DNA of 43,012 bases from a virus: the IMG/VR virus record IMGVR_UViG_3300006484_000018, positions 1 to 43,012 of that record; one strand, given 5' to 3'. The translations under genes and the position numbers were made by a program. Each line of letters begins with the position of its first letter. Position 1 is the first letter of the stretch. Under the pieces are notes generated by a model. It did not search any database, was not told the DNA's origin, and was given only the letters and a program-made list of their open reading frames with translations. This document shows positions 6,655-15,072 of the stretch, in pieces.

Positions 6655-7533
6655 TTGAATTATAATATTTTGTGTGGCAACAATACTGATGTGTTATCAT
6701 CGTTTGACGATAACAGCATTGATGTTTGTATAACAGACCCGCCATATGGCATGGGTATGGAACATTGGGACCATAGTGTTCCTCCAAAAGAGACTTGGGC
6801 AGAAGTAATGCGAGTGTTAAAGCCTGGTGCTTGGTGTCTTAGTTTCTGTTCGCCAGAGTTGTATCATCGTCTTGCTGTGAACATGGAAGATGGTGGCTTC
6901 ACTATCAAAGATCAAGTTATTTGGATGGTCACAACGAAGATGGCTAAGAAGAATAAGTTAAAGCCAGCACACGAACCAATCGCAGTAGGACAAAAGCCCT
7001 TTACTGGAACATCAAAAGCAACATTTGAAAAGTGGGGAACATCTACTGTAAATCTTAATGGTACCCGTATCCCTTGGGACAAAGAACCACCGAAAGGCTG
7101 GGTTAAAGGTGGACATTCGCGCCGGGCTTTCGGAAAAGATGTAGACAAATCTACTGAACAGAATAATGAAAAGGTAGATGCGAATCCAGATGGTAGATAT
7201 CCTAGTAATATTATAGGTCATTTTGACGTAGAGGATCATCAAAAATATTTCTATGCTCCAAGAGCAACGCGCAAAGAGCGCGGTGAATACAACGATCATC
7301 CAACTCCAAAACCTATCAATCTTATGCGTTATTTGATTCGCGTTTATGCGCCTGAAAATGGCATTGTTCTTGATCCATTCAATGGAAGTGGCAGTACAGG
7401 CATTGCTGCGATTCAAGAAGGCCACGAATATATAGGCATTGACATGGAACAAAAGTATTGTGATATTACAGAACGACGAATCCAAGACCACTGTGCTGGT
7501 GAAGATAAATTTGACGACCTATTTGTGTTGTAA
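6655..7533 (+). CDS. DNA methyltransferase (N4-cytosine or N6-adenine, beta-type order)
   Basis: This 292-residue enzyme has the catalytic motif DPPY in ITDPPYGMGM near residues 26-35. The AdoMet-binding motif DPFNGSGSTG lies near the C-terminus, and HPTPKPINLMRYLIR precedes it. Motif IV before motif I is the beta-class order. It transfers a methyl group from AdoMet to an exocyclic amine in DNA. The start is TTG at 6655, six bases after AGGAG; the nearby ATG gives a two-codon frame. It follows a PD-(D/E)XK nuclease and is bracketed with it by direct repeats. A paralogue of 412 residues lies at 25906. Recognition sequence is unknown. Confidence 0.88.
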   Translation: MNYNILCGNNTDVLSSFDDNSIDVCITDPPYGMGMEHWDHSVPPKETWAEVMRVLKPGAWCLSFCSPELYHRLAVNMEDGGFTIKDQVIWMVTTKMAKKNKLKPAHEPIAVGQKPFTGTSKATFEKWGTSTVNLNGTRIPWDKEPPKGWVKGGHSRRAFGKDVDKSTEQNNEKVDANPDGRYPSNIIGHFDVEDHQKYFYAPRATRKERGEYNDHPTPKPINLMRYLIRVYAPENGIVLDPFNGSGSTGIAAIQEGHEYIGIDMEQKYCDITERRIQDHCAGEDKFDDLFVL

Positions 7534-7582
7534 AATCTTATTGACACATTGCCAAAAATGATGTATTATGGTTAGTATGAAT
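7527..7582 (+). repeat. 56-bp direct repeat, copy 2 (contains primase promoter)
   Basis: This is the second copy of 6024-6079, with four mismatches. It begins inside the last codons of the methyltransferase (its stop is within the repeat) and ends at the primase start. Recombination between the copies would remove the two-gene cassette and leave one promoter. Confidence 0.9.
7541..7569 (+). promoter_or_regulatory. Promoter for the primase, probably leaderless
   Basis: TTGACA and TATTAT are 17 bases apart. The ATG at 7577 is seven bases past the -10 box and no ribosome site is seen. The ATG at 7568 overlaps the -10 box itself. Confidence 0.65.
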
Positions 7583-8605
7583 TTGTTATCAACCTTACAA
7601 CAGACACTAGTATCCCATATTCATGGAAAGTCTCGTCGCAGTAGCGGAGGCTGGCAGTCATTTAATTGTCCTGCTTGCGTCAAACGTGGAGAGCCTAGAC
7701 CTGATACGAAGCAGCGGGGCGGTTTGAAATTTGAAGGAGATACGATAGTATATCACTGTTTTAATTGTGGCTTTGTCGCAAAATTTGAATCTGGAAATGT
7801 GTTAAGTAGGTCATTCGTGAATCTTCTTAAATATATGAACGTGAATGAAAACGATGTGAAGCGATTACAGTTGTATAGTATTCGCGAAAAGGAAGTCAAT
7901 GATGGACCAATATCTTTAATTTCTACTAGGCCGAACGTGATAACTATACCGCAGTTTGATGAAGTCAAGTTGCCAAAGAATGCGAAATCGCTGTGGGAGT
8001 TGATGGAAGAATCTAATCCGCCAGAAAAAGCGATAACCGCTGCCAAATATATGATTGATAGAGGATTGTATAATCACGTAGAAGCATATTGGACAGACCA
8101 TCGCCAGGATATAATGAATAAATTTGAAGACCGAGTTATAATACCATTTTGGCAAAATGGAAAAGTTGTTGGATATTCAGCAAGAGCAATAAAAGATGTA
8201 TCGCGTGGAAAATATATAATGAATACTCCGCATAACTATCTTTATAATATTGACAAAATAAATGGCGATGAAAAATATTTAATTCTCGTTGAAGGAGTAT
8301 TGGATGCAGCGGCAATTGATGGGGTAGCGGTATTAACAAATACAACTTCTCCTGAGCAAGCAGATTATTTACGTAAATTTCGGGGAGAAGTTATTTTGTG
8401 TCCGGACCGAAATGCCGCTGGCGATAGATTGGTAAACGATGCGATTGAAAACGGGTGGAGCGTGACATTTCCAAACTGGGAAAAGAATATAGAGGATGTA
8501 GCAGATGCGGTGAAAAAATATGGAAAATTATACACTACAGAAAGCATAATAAATTCTAAAACAAATAACAGCACTAAAATAAGAGTAAGATTAAAACTTA
8601 ATTAG
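7577..8605 (+). CDS. 61: DNA primase, gp61-type, with zinc ribbon and TOPRIM domain
   Basis: The 342-residue protein begins with a zinc-binding domain: CPAC at residues 31-34 and CFNC at 61-64. The TOPRIM core follows later, with LILVEGVLDAAAIDG (the conserved glutamate) and VILCPDRNAAG (the D-x-D-type acidic motif, here D-R-N). Such primases make short RNA primers for lagging-strand synthesis and work with the DnaB-type helicase, encoded here at 9349. The gene order primase, ClpP, helicase is compact. The start at 7577 is chosen because the promoter would not transcribe the ATG at 7568. The last residues are basic and serine/asparagine-rich. Confidence 0.85.
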   Translation: MNLLSTLQQTLVSHIHGKSRRSSGGWQSFNCPACVKRGEPRPDTKQRGGLKFEGDTIVYHCFNCGFVAKFESGNVLSRSFVNLLKYMNVNENDVKRLQLYSIREKEVNDGPISLISTRPNVITIPQFDEVKLPKNAKSLWELMEESNPPEKAITAAKYMIDRGLYNHVEAYWTDHRQDIMNKFEDRVIIPFWQNGKVVGYSARAIKDVSRGKYIMNTPHNYLYNIDKINGDEKYLILVEGVLDAAAIDGVAVLTNTTSPEQADYLRKFRGEVILCPDRNAAGDRLVNDAIENGWSVTFPNWEKNIEDVADAVKKYGKLYTTESIINSKTNNSTKIRVRLKLN

Positions 8606-8617
8606 AGAGGAAATAAT

Positions 8618-9283
8618 ATGGACGATTTTGGATACGGCGGATATGACATTGTCCCAATGACTGCTATGGGAAAGAAGAATGAAAAATCAACTGTCACTGA
8701 TACTCCGTTTGCGTCGGGCCAGTCATCAGCACCGCCTAAGGCACCTGGTATGGTTATGTATGAAAACGGTATGTACTATATGGCAGACGCCTTTACATAT
8801 GAAAGCACCCGTCCAATTGTAACTTGGATTATTGAGCAAAATCTTTTGCCTGATACACGGCGTCCAAAGGAGTTGACACTGATTATCAATTCGCCTGGAG
8901 GCAGTGTACACGCAGCGTTTGCTTTGATTGACACAATGAAGGGGTCAGCTATTCCTATCAAGACAGTAGGATTGGGTCTTATCGCAAGTGGTGGTGTTCT
9001 CACATTTATGTCGGGCGAACCTGGTCGCCGTGTATTAACTCCAAATACTTCTATTTTGTCTCACCAATATTCTTGGGGGGTAGGTGGCAAGGAACATGAA
9101 TTATTTGCGCGAATGCGTGAGTTTGAATTGAGTTCTGAGCGCATGGTAAAACACTACAAAAAATGTACTGGATTGTCGGAAAAGAAAATTCGCAAATATC
9201 TTCTTCCGGCACACGATGTTTGGTTGAGCGCAGACGAAGCGATTGAATTGAATATCGCTGACGAAATAGTAGAAGTTTATTAA
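8618..9283 (+). CDS. clpP: ClpP-like serine protease, catalytic triad intact
   Basis: The 221-residue protein has the ClpP fold signature: INSPGGSVHAAF (oxyanion region, about 90-101), the nucleophile Ser124 in GLIASGGVLTF, His149 in ILSHQYSWG, and Asp200 in PAHDVWLSADEA. All three catalytic residues are present, so it should be active. An N-terminal extension of about 45 polar residues is not part of a normal mature ClpP and may be a propeptide. ClpP forms tetradecameric chambers fed by ClpX or ClpA. A ClpX with a docking loop is encoded at 40985, so the phage appears to make its own ClpXP. AGAGAGGA precedes the ATG. It lies between primase and helicase, probably in one transcript. Confidence 0.9.
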   Translation: MDDFGYGGYDIVPMTAMGKKNEKSTVTDTPFASGQSSAPPKAPGMVMYENGMYYMADAFTYESTRPIVTWIIEQNLLPDTRRPKELTLIINSPGGSVHAAFALIDTMKGSAIPIKTVGLGLIASGGVLTFMSGEPGRRVLTPNTSILSHQYSWGVGGKEHELFARMREFELSSERMVKHYKKCTGLSEKKIRKYLLPAHDVWLSADEAIELNIADEIVEVY

Positions 9284-9302
9284 TTCTCTCATGTAGTAAG
9301 TA

Positions 9303-9329
9303 AAACATAGGCTGTAATGGCCTATGTTT
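9303..9329 (+). promoter_or_regulatory. Ten-base-pair stem-loop between clpP and helicase genes
   Basis: AAACATAGGC (9303-9312) pairs with GCCTATGTTT (9320-9329) around a seven-base loop. The short run of T after it is interrupted, so it is a weak terminator at best. It may act as an RNA stability element or attenuator before the helicase start at 9349. Confidence 0.5.
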
Positions 9330-9348
9330 AGTAAGTCACGGAGAGAGC

Positions 9349-10758
9349 ATGGCAGACGTAAAAGATTATAACTTAGAAATGCAAAAATTGTTCATTTATT
9401 TTATGATGAACGATCCAGAATTGTATACCAGAGTCAGAAATATCATTGAACCAAGATTTTTTGACAGAGGGCTAAAAGACATTGTAAACACCATCATTGA
9501 GCATAGCGAAGAATACTCGACTTTGCCATCGGCTGAGATAATGAAGGCTTCGCATGGATTTGAGGTAGAAGATTTGGGTGATATTAGCACCCATGCTGAT
9601 TGGTTCTTGGATGAGTTTGAAGAATTCTGCAAACATAAAGCATTAGAGTTAGCAATTATCAATAGCACAGATTTATTACAGGCTGGCAAATATGGCGAAG
9701 TTGAAAAAATGGTTAAAGAGGCAGTCCAGATTGGATTGACTCGTGATTTAGGTATGGATTACTTTGCCAATCCAAGAGAACGCCTTGAATCATTGAAGAA
9801 TAACAACGGTCAAATTTCTACCGGGTGGAAAGACCTTGATCATAAGTTATATGGTGGTATCAACCGTGGGGAAGTAACTATTTTTGCCGGCGGTTCTGGC
9901 GCTGGTAAATCATTGTTCATGCAGAATATGGCATTGAATTGGGCAGAGGCGGGACATAACGTAGTATATTTTACTCTTGAACTTTCTGAGGGATTGTCGG
10001 CTATGCGTATTGATGCGATGTTGACAGACCGAAGCACAAAACAAATCTTCAAAGATTTGGACGAAGTGGAATTAAAAGTTGCTACAGTTGGTAAAAAATC
10101 TGGAATGTTACGGATCAAATATCTACCAAGCGGGGTATCTGTAAATGATTTGCGGTCATATCTAAAGGAATTACAGATACAAACGGGCAAAAAAGTTGAT
10201 TGTGTATGCGTTGATTATCTTGATTTGCTTATGCCAGTAGGTAAGAAAATATCTGCAAGTGATTTGTTTATTAAAGACAAATATGTCACGGAAGAAATTC
10301 GCAACTTTGCAATGGAATGGCAAACAGTCACCGTCACGGCATCCCAGTTGAATCGTTCCGCCGTAGAAGAAGTAGAGTTTGATCATTCGCACATTGCAGG
10401 TGGTATTTCTAAAATTCAAACAGCGGATAATGTTATTGGTATCTTTACATCAAACGCAATGCGAGAACGTGGACAATATCAGTTACAGTTGTTGAAAACA
10501 CGTTCAAGTAGTGGTGTCGGCAGTAAGATTAATCTTGTATTCAACAGAGATAGCTTGCGAATAACGGATGATGATTCTGGAGATGATGATGTCGGAGATG
10601 TAGTAGGTGCATCTTCTGCAGCCAGCATTGTAGATAGTTTGCGTAAAAAGAGTATTACTAGGCCTGATAATAATACTACCACTGAAACATCTGGTGCTGC
10701 GTCAAGTCTACGGGCAATGTTAAGATCAAAAACCCGTGGACCGCTAGATGAAGTATGA
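9349..10758 (+). CDS. 41: Replicative DNA helicase, DnaB/gp41-type
   Basis: The 469-residue protein has an N-terminal helical domain and a RecA-like motor. Walker A is GGSGAGKS (181-188). Walker B is CVCVDYLDLL (about 281-290). The DnaB-family signatures VVYFTLELSEGLSAMR, VTVTASQLNRSA and HIAGGISKIQTADNVI follow, the last including the sensor and arginine-finger region. It unwinds the fork and couples to primase at 7577. The C-terminal 60 residues are acidic and serine-rich, then end in RAMLRSKTRGPLDEV, a possible partner-binding tail. GGAGAG precedes the ATG. The next gene overlaps its stop by 11 bases. Confidence 0.92.
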   Translation: MADVKDYNLEMQKLFIYFMMNDPELYTRVRNIIEPRFFDRGLKDIVNTIIEHSEEYSTLPSAEIMKASHGFEVEDLGDISTHADWFLDEFEEFCKHKALELAIINSTDLLQAGKYGEVEKMVKEAVQIGLTRDLGMDYFANPRERLESLKNNNGQISTGWKDLDHKLYGGINRGEVTIFAGGSGAGKSLFMQNMALNWAEAGHNVVYFTLELSEGLSAMRIDAMLTDRSTKQIFKDLDEVELKVATVGKKSGMLRIKYLPSGVSVNDLRSYLKELQIQTGKKVDCVCVDYLDLLMPVGKKISASDLFIKDKYVTEEIRNFAMEWQTVTVTASQLNRSAVEEVEFDHSHIAGGISKIQTADNVIGIFTSNAMRERGQYQLQLLKTRSSSGVGSKINLVFNRDSLRITDDDSGDDDVGDVVGASSAASIVDSLRKKSITRPDNNTTTETSGAASSLRAMLRSKTRGPLDEV

Positions 10759-11026
10759 AAAATACGCGGCTGACATAATAAGTAATAATTCAAATATGAT
10801 GATACCGTGGTATATCATGGCAGCATATGCGTATTATATTAATGATGATCCGATTATTTCAGATAAAATGTTTGATCAATTGTCAATGGATATTGTGGTG
10901 AACTGGAATTTTATAAGTCATTCACACAAAAAGTTTCTTTCAATTGATATGTTAAAGGCAGGAACTTATTTGGGTGATTATCCATTGATAGTTGAAGGTG
11001 CGATTAACGAACTGCCTTTGTTGTAA
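10748..11026 (+). CDS. Small protein resembling the N-terminal Ia domain of NAD-dependent ligase
   Basis: This 92-residue protein overlaps the helicase end by 11 bases. It contains YAYYINDDPIISDKMFDQLS. The pattern Y-Y-x-x-D-x-P-x-I-S-D-x-x-x-D-x-L matches the NMN-binding Ia segment of bacterial LigA. The rest of LigA (adenylation, OB fold, zinc finger) is absent. It may therefore be a stand-alone Ia-like fold reused for another purpose, or the match may be coincidental. I infer no ligase activity. Confidence 0.5.
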   Translation: MKYEKYAADIISNNSNMMIPWYIMAAYAYYINDDPIISDKMFDQLSMDIVVNWNFISHSHKKFLSIDMLKAGTYLGDYPLIVEGAINELPLL

Positions 11027-11030
11027 TAAA

Positions 11031-11038
11031 GATAAATA
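11031..11038 (+). promoter_or_regulatory. Candidate late promoter box GATAAATA
   Basis: GATAAATA lies 24 bases before the ATG at 11063, with GGAG in between. It precedes the first gene of the virion-type block. Confidence 0.5.
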
Positions 11039-11062
11039 CAATACGCAACGGAGTTTTTAGCT

Positions 11063-11320
11063 ATGCAACGACGCAAAAGTTTATTTGAAGAACTGAACGA
11101 TTTAACATTATCCAAAGATAAAACGCGTCTCGTTGAACAACGCGGCGAGAATCTTATTGTGGGATCAATAAATCTTATTGAATATATTGAATCGAATTAT
11201 AGTGAAACAGACGCAAATGATTTGATTAAGCGATTGATCAATAGTATTCGTACTAGAGATCCTAGGAAGTTTCGTCGGGGTGTATCTACTGTAAAAAAAG
11301 CAGGAGAGGATGATGAGTGA
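11063..11320 (+). CDS. Small conserved-type phage protein
   Basis: This 85-residue protein is basic at its C-terminus. The middle, LIVGSINLIEYIESNYSET followed by ANDLIKRLINSIRTRDPRKF, matches a small family I recall from T4-like marine phages; its role is unknown to me. It sits after a candidate late promoter and leads a run of virion-type genes, so a structural or assembly role is possible. GGAG lies ten bases before the ATG. The end overlaps the next start by a few bases. Confidence 0.65.
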   Translation: MQRRKSLFEELNDLTLSKDKTRLVEQRGENLIVGSINLIEYIESNYSETDANDLIKRLINSIRTRDPRKFRRGVSTVKKAGEDDE

Positions 11321-11543
11321 CGATTACGCAAAACAACTTGAAAAGCTGAAGGTGTTGGCTGGTATCTATCAACCTTACAACCCGAAGACTGAAAATAAAG
11401 AAGAAAACCTATCTCATATTGGTACAAATAAGGGTGCTTATCAGCGCAAGAATAATATTGAGCCAGGAACGAAAGAATGGTTTAAGCTCTGGTTTAGTAG
11501 ACGCGTGACCGGAGAATCTCCGACGGCTGGAGATAAGAAATGA
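11313..11543 (+). CDS. Small phage protein with LAGI motif
   Basis: About 76 residues from the ATG at 11313, six bases after GGAG; an ATG directly before it at 11310 is possible. The N-terminus KQLEKLKVLAGIY carries the E-x-L-K-x-L-A-G-I motif that also occurs near the C-terminus of the protein encoded at 16716 (EELKRLAGI). The C-terminal part is EPGTKEWFKLWFSR. The motif recurs in virion and assembly proteins of T4-like phages, possibly as a cleavage or docking site. This is inference. Confidence 0.6.
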   Translation: MSDDYAKQLEKLKVLAGIYQPYNPKTENKEENLSHIGTNKGAYQRKNNIEPGTKEWFKLWFSRRVTGESPTAGDKK

Positions 11544-12196
11544 GATTATTTGAAATAGCAGATGAAAAAGACATGGAAGATGTTGCGTTTGGCAATTTCA
11601 AGAAGTCTCCAGAAGAAGATACCACTTGGGAAAGTAAAGTGTTTTATGCGGTAAAGAACTTTATCAACAATGCCGATCCAAACACAAAGGGCGAAGTTGA
11701 GCCATTACTGCATGATCTGATGTTGTTAAAAAGTAAATATCCAAACGATCTTATCCCAAAATCAAAGTACGCATATCGCGGAACACAACTGTCAAAAAGT
11801 GCGTTTGCTGATTTGGCTGAAAAGTATTCGGATTCTGATAAGTTGATACGGCTGCCATACACATATTCTCCTAGATCACCTGTTCAATCTTGGACAGTAA
11901 ACAAGCAAATAGGATTTGATTTTGCGTTTAATGGAAACAATGAACCTGGGTTCGGCAACAATCGTGCAACAGTATGGAAACCACACGAATTTCCATATCC
12001 CGCTGTGATAATGGTGCCTGTTGATGACAGTTTTATTATGAATAGCAAACTGACAAACAAGATTGCCAAGGAAATACATGGCATGACAGAAAAAGAAATT
12101 ATTCGGGCAGCAAATACGCCAATAAAAGGACATATTATATTACATCCGACAACCTTTGCTGGTAGCAAACGTGGTGTTGTTGAGTTATTATATTGA
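11540..12196 (+). CDS. Putative ADP-ribosyltransferase-like protein (R-S-E type)
   Basis: This 218-residue protein has a pattern like the R-S-E class of ADP-ribosyltransferases: Arg80 in YAYRGTQL, Ser117-Trp-Thr in SPVQSWTVN, and Glu184-x-Glu186 in GMTEKEIIR. In this class the arginine and S-T-S-like motif bind NAD and the E-x-E motif transfers ADP-ribose to arginine. T4 Alt, ModA and ModB are examples that modify host RNA polymerase and ribosomal proteins. Alt is carried in the virion, and this gene sits among virion-type genes. It starts in an ATGA overlap with the previous stop. The fold call is moderate; the target is unknown. Confidence 0.5.
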   Translation: MRLFEIADEKDMEDVAFGNFKKSPEEDTTWESKVFYAVKNFINNADPNTKGEVEPLLHDLMLLKSKYPNDLIPKSKYAYRGTQLSKSAFADLAEKYSDSDKLIRLPYTYSPRSPVQSWTVNKQIGFDFAFNGNNEPGFGNNRATVWKPHEFPYPAVIMVPVDDSFIMNSKLTNKIAKEIHGMTEKEIIRAANTPIKGHIILHPTTFAGSKRGVVELLY

Positions 12197-12208
12197 GGTA
12201 AAGATATT

Positions 12209-14248
12209 ATGAAGATAGATGAAATTATTTTAGGAGCAGGGCTTGAACGCCGTTTCAGAGGACCCAGAAAACCTTGGACGAAGCATATAGATTTTCATAA
12301 TTTTGGTACTGCGTTCAAAGATGCGAAAAAGAAAAAGAACCGTATTAAATCTTCATTGTTAAGCGAAGGTGGCGCAATGCCAGGCGTTGGATCTATTCAT
12401 ATTTCTGAAATTGAACCGACTTTATCAGCACTTGAAAAAGTTCTGGGCGTAGATTTGAAAAACAATGTGCTGGGTTCAGTGGGCAAAAAGACATTTTCTG
12501 GTGATATTGATGTTGCTCTTGATATTCCATCTGAGGACGTGCCTGCGTTTGTAGAAAAATTGAAATCTATTCCTGCGGTAGAAGACATTGCGAAGAGCAG
12601 TGTTATCATGACAAAAGTAAAGATTGTTGGTTATGATCCAAGCAAAACTATTCCGGGAAAAGAAAGAACGGGACACGTACAGATTGATTTTATGCCGGGC
12701 GACCGCGATTGGATGAAAACATATTATCATTCACCTCATGAAAAGGGCATTGATCCTGAGGGGAAGTATAGTAAGTACAAAGGCGTACATCGTAATATTA
12801 TGATTGCGAGTATAGCAGGCGAATATAAGCGCAACGACAGTAATGAAACTACCGAAGATGGCAGACCGTTAGAATCTGAGAGATTTATGTTTAGTCCAAC
12901 AGAAGGATTGATGCGGGTTCGTAGAACGCCAGTTCCTAAGAAAAGTGGCGATGGTTACACAAAAAAGAACAATAATGAGTTGGTATCTGGACCTTGGAAG
13001 TCAGCAAATGATATTGCGAAGCATTTGGGATTAGATAGCGCCGATGATTTATACAGTTTTGAGACACTATATGCTGCTATAAAAAAGAACCATAGTAGCA
13101 CGTTAGCGAAAAATATATTTGATAATTTCAAAACCAATCATACCATTCAGAAGTTTGGTATTCCCACTGAGTTGGGCGAAAGTAAAAGTCTTACAGAAGA
13201 TCGCAAGGTTGGTAGAGAGTTACAACATTTAGAAGACCTTGTGTTTGTTGATGGCAGCAAAGGTGCGTTAGAGGCGCTGGATACGCTTGATAGATTTGGA
13301 CAAGATGTTAGTGATGTTAGTATAAAATGGGATGGCACTCCGGCTGTGATATTTGGGCGTGATGCAAGTGGCGAGTTTATACTGACTGATATTGCTGGTT
13401 TCAAAGCAAAGCGTTATGATGGCAAGGCAAAAAGTCCAGAAGCATTAGAAAAGATGTATTTGGGCAGGGGTAAAGATGTTGATGATAACCGCAGAGCATT
13501 TGCGAAATCAATGCGTGATGTTTGGCCAGCGTTTGAGCAAGCAGTACCAGCAGATTTCAGAGGATTTATGTTGGGTGATTTACTTTATAAGCAACAACCA
13601 CAACTAGAAAATAATCACTTTGTATTTAAGCCGAATAAGGTGACGTATAGCGTCAAAAAAGATAGCAATATAGGTACTCGCATTGCTGGAAGTACAGCAG
13701 GCGTTGTTATTCATACACACACAGACTTAGAAGGCAACGCAACACCAGCAAACGCAGAAGATTTGAACGAAGGTTCATTATTCATTATGCCTCCAGTATA
13801 TGCTCAAAAAACTCCAAGTGTTAATGTAAAGAATACTGACAGAATCAGAGCAATTATTACACAGAATGCTAGAAATATTGATGCTCTATTAGAACCGCAG
13901 CAAGGGTTGAGTGATATGAAGAATATCATTTATACATATGTAAACCAGATGAGCAGAGCAGGTAAATGGAATAAACTTGAAAGTGGATTTAATGATTGGT
14001 TAGCAAATAGCAATGTGAGCGCGAATAAGCAAGAAAAAATAATTGCTATGCCAGAAAGTAAATACTTTCCATTACTGTTCAAAACTGTTCTTGCTATTCA
14101 ACAGATTAAAAATAGTGTTATTGCTCAATTCGATGATGCTGAAATGGATGTCGAACAACATATTGATGGACAAAAAGGCGGCGAAGGATATGTTGCTGCT
14201 ACGAACAAGGTAAAGCTTGTACCAAGACACAAGTGGATACCCGGATAA
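12209..14248 (+). CDS. Nucleotidyltransferase fused to a KxDG ligase-like domain
   Basis: The 679-residue protein has two enzyme-like parts. Residues about 70-200 resemble the Pol-beta nucleotidyltransferase fold: GSVGKKTFSGDIDVALDI (GS at 89-90, Asp99 and Asp101) and VQIDFMPG (Asp160) as the third acid. Residues about 335-560 contain SIKWDGTPAVIFG, with Lys373-x-Asp-Gly, the motif of covalent nucleotidyltransferases (DNA or RNA ligases and capping enzymes), then FRGFMLGDLLY and AGVVIHTHTD, which could be motifs III and IV. The second half resembles a T4-like phage family known only as a domain of unknown function. An RNA or DNA repair role is inferred. GAGG precedes the ATG. Confidence 0.6.
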   Translation: MKIDEIILGAGLERRFRGPRKPWTKHIDFHNFGTAFKDAKKKKNRIKSSLLSEGGAMPGVGSIHISEIEPTLSALEKVLGVDLKNNVLGSVGKKTFSGDIDVALDIPSEDVPAFVEKLKSIPAVEDIAKSSVIMTKVKIVGYDPSKTIPGKERTGHVQIDFMPGDRDWMKTYYHSPHEKGIDPEGKYSKYKGVHRNIMIASIAGEYKRNDSNETTEDGRPLESERFMFSPTEGLMRVRRTPVPKKSGDGYTKKNNNELVSGPWKSANDIAKHLGLDSADDLYSFETLYAAIKKNHSSTLAKNIFDNFKTNHTIQKFGIPTELGESKSLTEDRKVGRELQHLEDLVFVDGSKGALEALDTLDRFGQDVSDVSIKWDGTPAVIFGRDASGEFILTDIAGFKAKRYDGKAKSPEALEKMYLGRGKDVDDNRRAFAKSMRDVWPAFEQAVPADFRGFMLGDLLYKQQPQLENNHFVFKPNKVTYSVKKDSNIGTRIAGSTAGVVIHTHTDLEGNATPANAEDLNEGSLFIMPPVYAQKTPSVNVKNTDRIRAIITQNARNIDALLEPQQGLSDMKNIIYTYVNQMSRAGKWNKLESGFNDWLANSNVSANKQEKIIAMPESKYFPLLFKTVLAIQQIKNSVIAQFDDAEMDVEQHIDGQKGGEGYVAATNKVKLVPRHKWIPG

Positions 14249-14260
14249 GGAGAAACAACT

Positions 14261-15034
14261 ATGGAGTTGAAATTTATAAACACATTATCAGAAAGCAGAA
14301 TGTTTCGTACTAAAAAGAATGCGCTATTGTTGCCTATTGATGCAGCAGCCAACCTTGCTTTTGTAAATTTAATGATATTGAATATTTTTAATTACGATTA
14401 TGAGTTTGCTAGTCTTGCCGGAGATTATGCTTCAAGAACAAAAGCATACAACAATTTTGATTACCACAGAATTAGTGGCACAGATTTGTATATATCACTG
14501 AATAGGTTAATGGGAAAAGATCAGACTTATGACAATGACAGTGATACCATTGCTATTGAACGAGTAAATATTCGCATTGCTGATATAAGAACATATTTGA
14601 ATAATATTGCTAGTAATAAAACTAATGCGTCATCTGAATCTCGTTACTTATTGAAGTTCGAAAAGGATTTGAATATACAAGATTCATTGTTGCGTTCTTG
14701 TCGAAGATTAGTTGGCAATTGGGAAAATTTGTCACATTCACAGAAAGCATTGGTTGTAACCCGCCTTGATCAATTTTTAAGAAATAGTGCCAGAATGTCT
14801 GATCTTACTGGACCACTTGGCGTGTTAAAAAGCCGCAGATCATTTGATGTTGATGATTCAAAAGATAAGAAGAAAAAAAGTTGGAAATCATGGGCAATTC
14901 CTGCTGCGGCAGTAGCAGCGGCAATCACATATGGTGTAAAATCCCGGCGCCCAAGTCTACAAAGTCGTGTAAAGCGAACGGATCATGCTAAAATTCCTAA
15001 AGTGGGTCAAGGAACAAAGTTTCAAAAGTTCTAA
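14261..15034 (+). CDS. Virion-associated-type protein with basic C-terminus
   Basis: The 257-residue protein begins KFINTLSESRMFRTKKNALL, a start I associate with T4-like structural or assembly proteins. The N-terminal region around 24-45 is hydrophobic. Near the C-terminus a run of lysines (KDKKKKSWKSW) is followed by AIPAAAVAAAITYGV, a possible membrane-inserting or helix-packing segment, and then a very basic tail. AAGGAGA lies eight bases before the ATG. No enzymatic motif is found. A head or internal protein is my guess. Confidence 0.6.
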   Translation: MELKFINTLSESRMFRTKKNALLLPIDAAANLAFVNLMILNIFNYDYEFASLAGDYASRTKAYNNFDYHRISGTDLYISLNRLMGKDQTYDNDSDTIAIERVNIRIADIRTYLNNIASNKTNASSESRYLLKFEKDLNIQDSLLRSCRRLVGNWENLSHSQKALVVTRLDQFLRNSARMSDLTGPLGVLKSRRSFDVDDSKDKKKKSWKSWAIPAAAVAAAITYGVKSRRPSLQSRVKRTDHAKIPKVGQGTKFQKF

Positions 15035-15072
15035 AATAATAGAAATGTGAGGCATAAAAAAAGCGCACAAAT

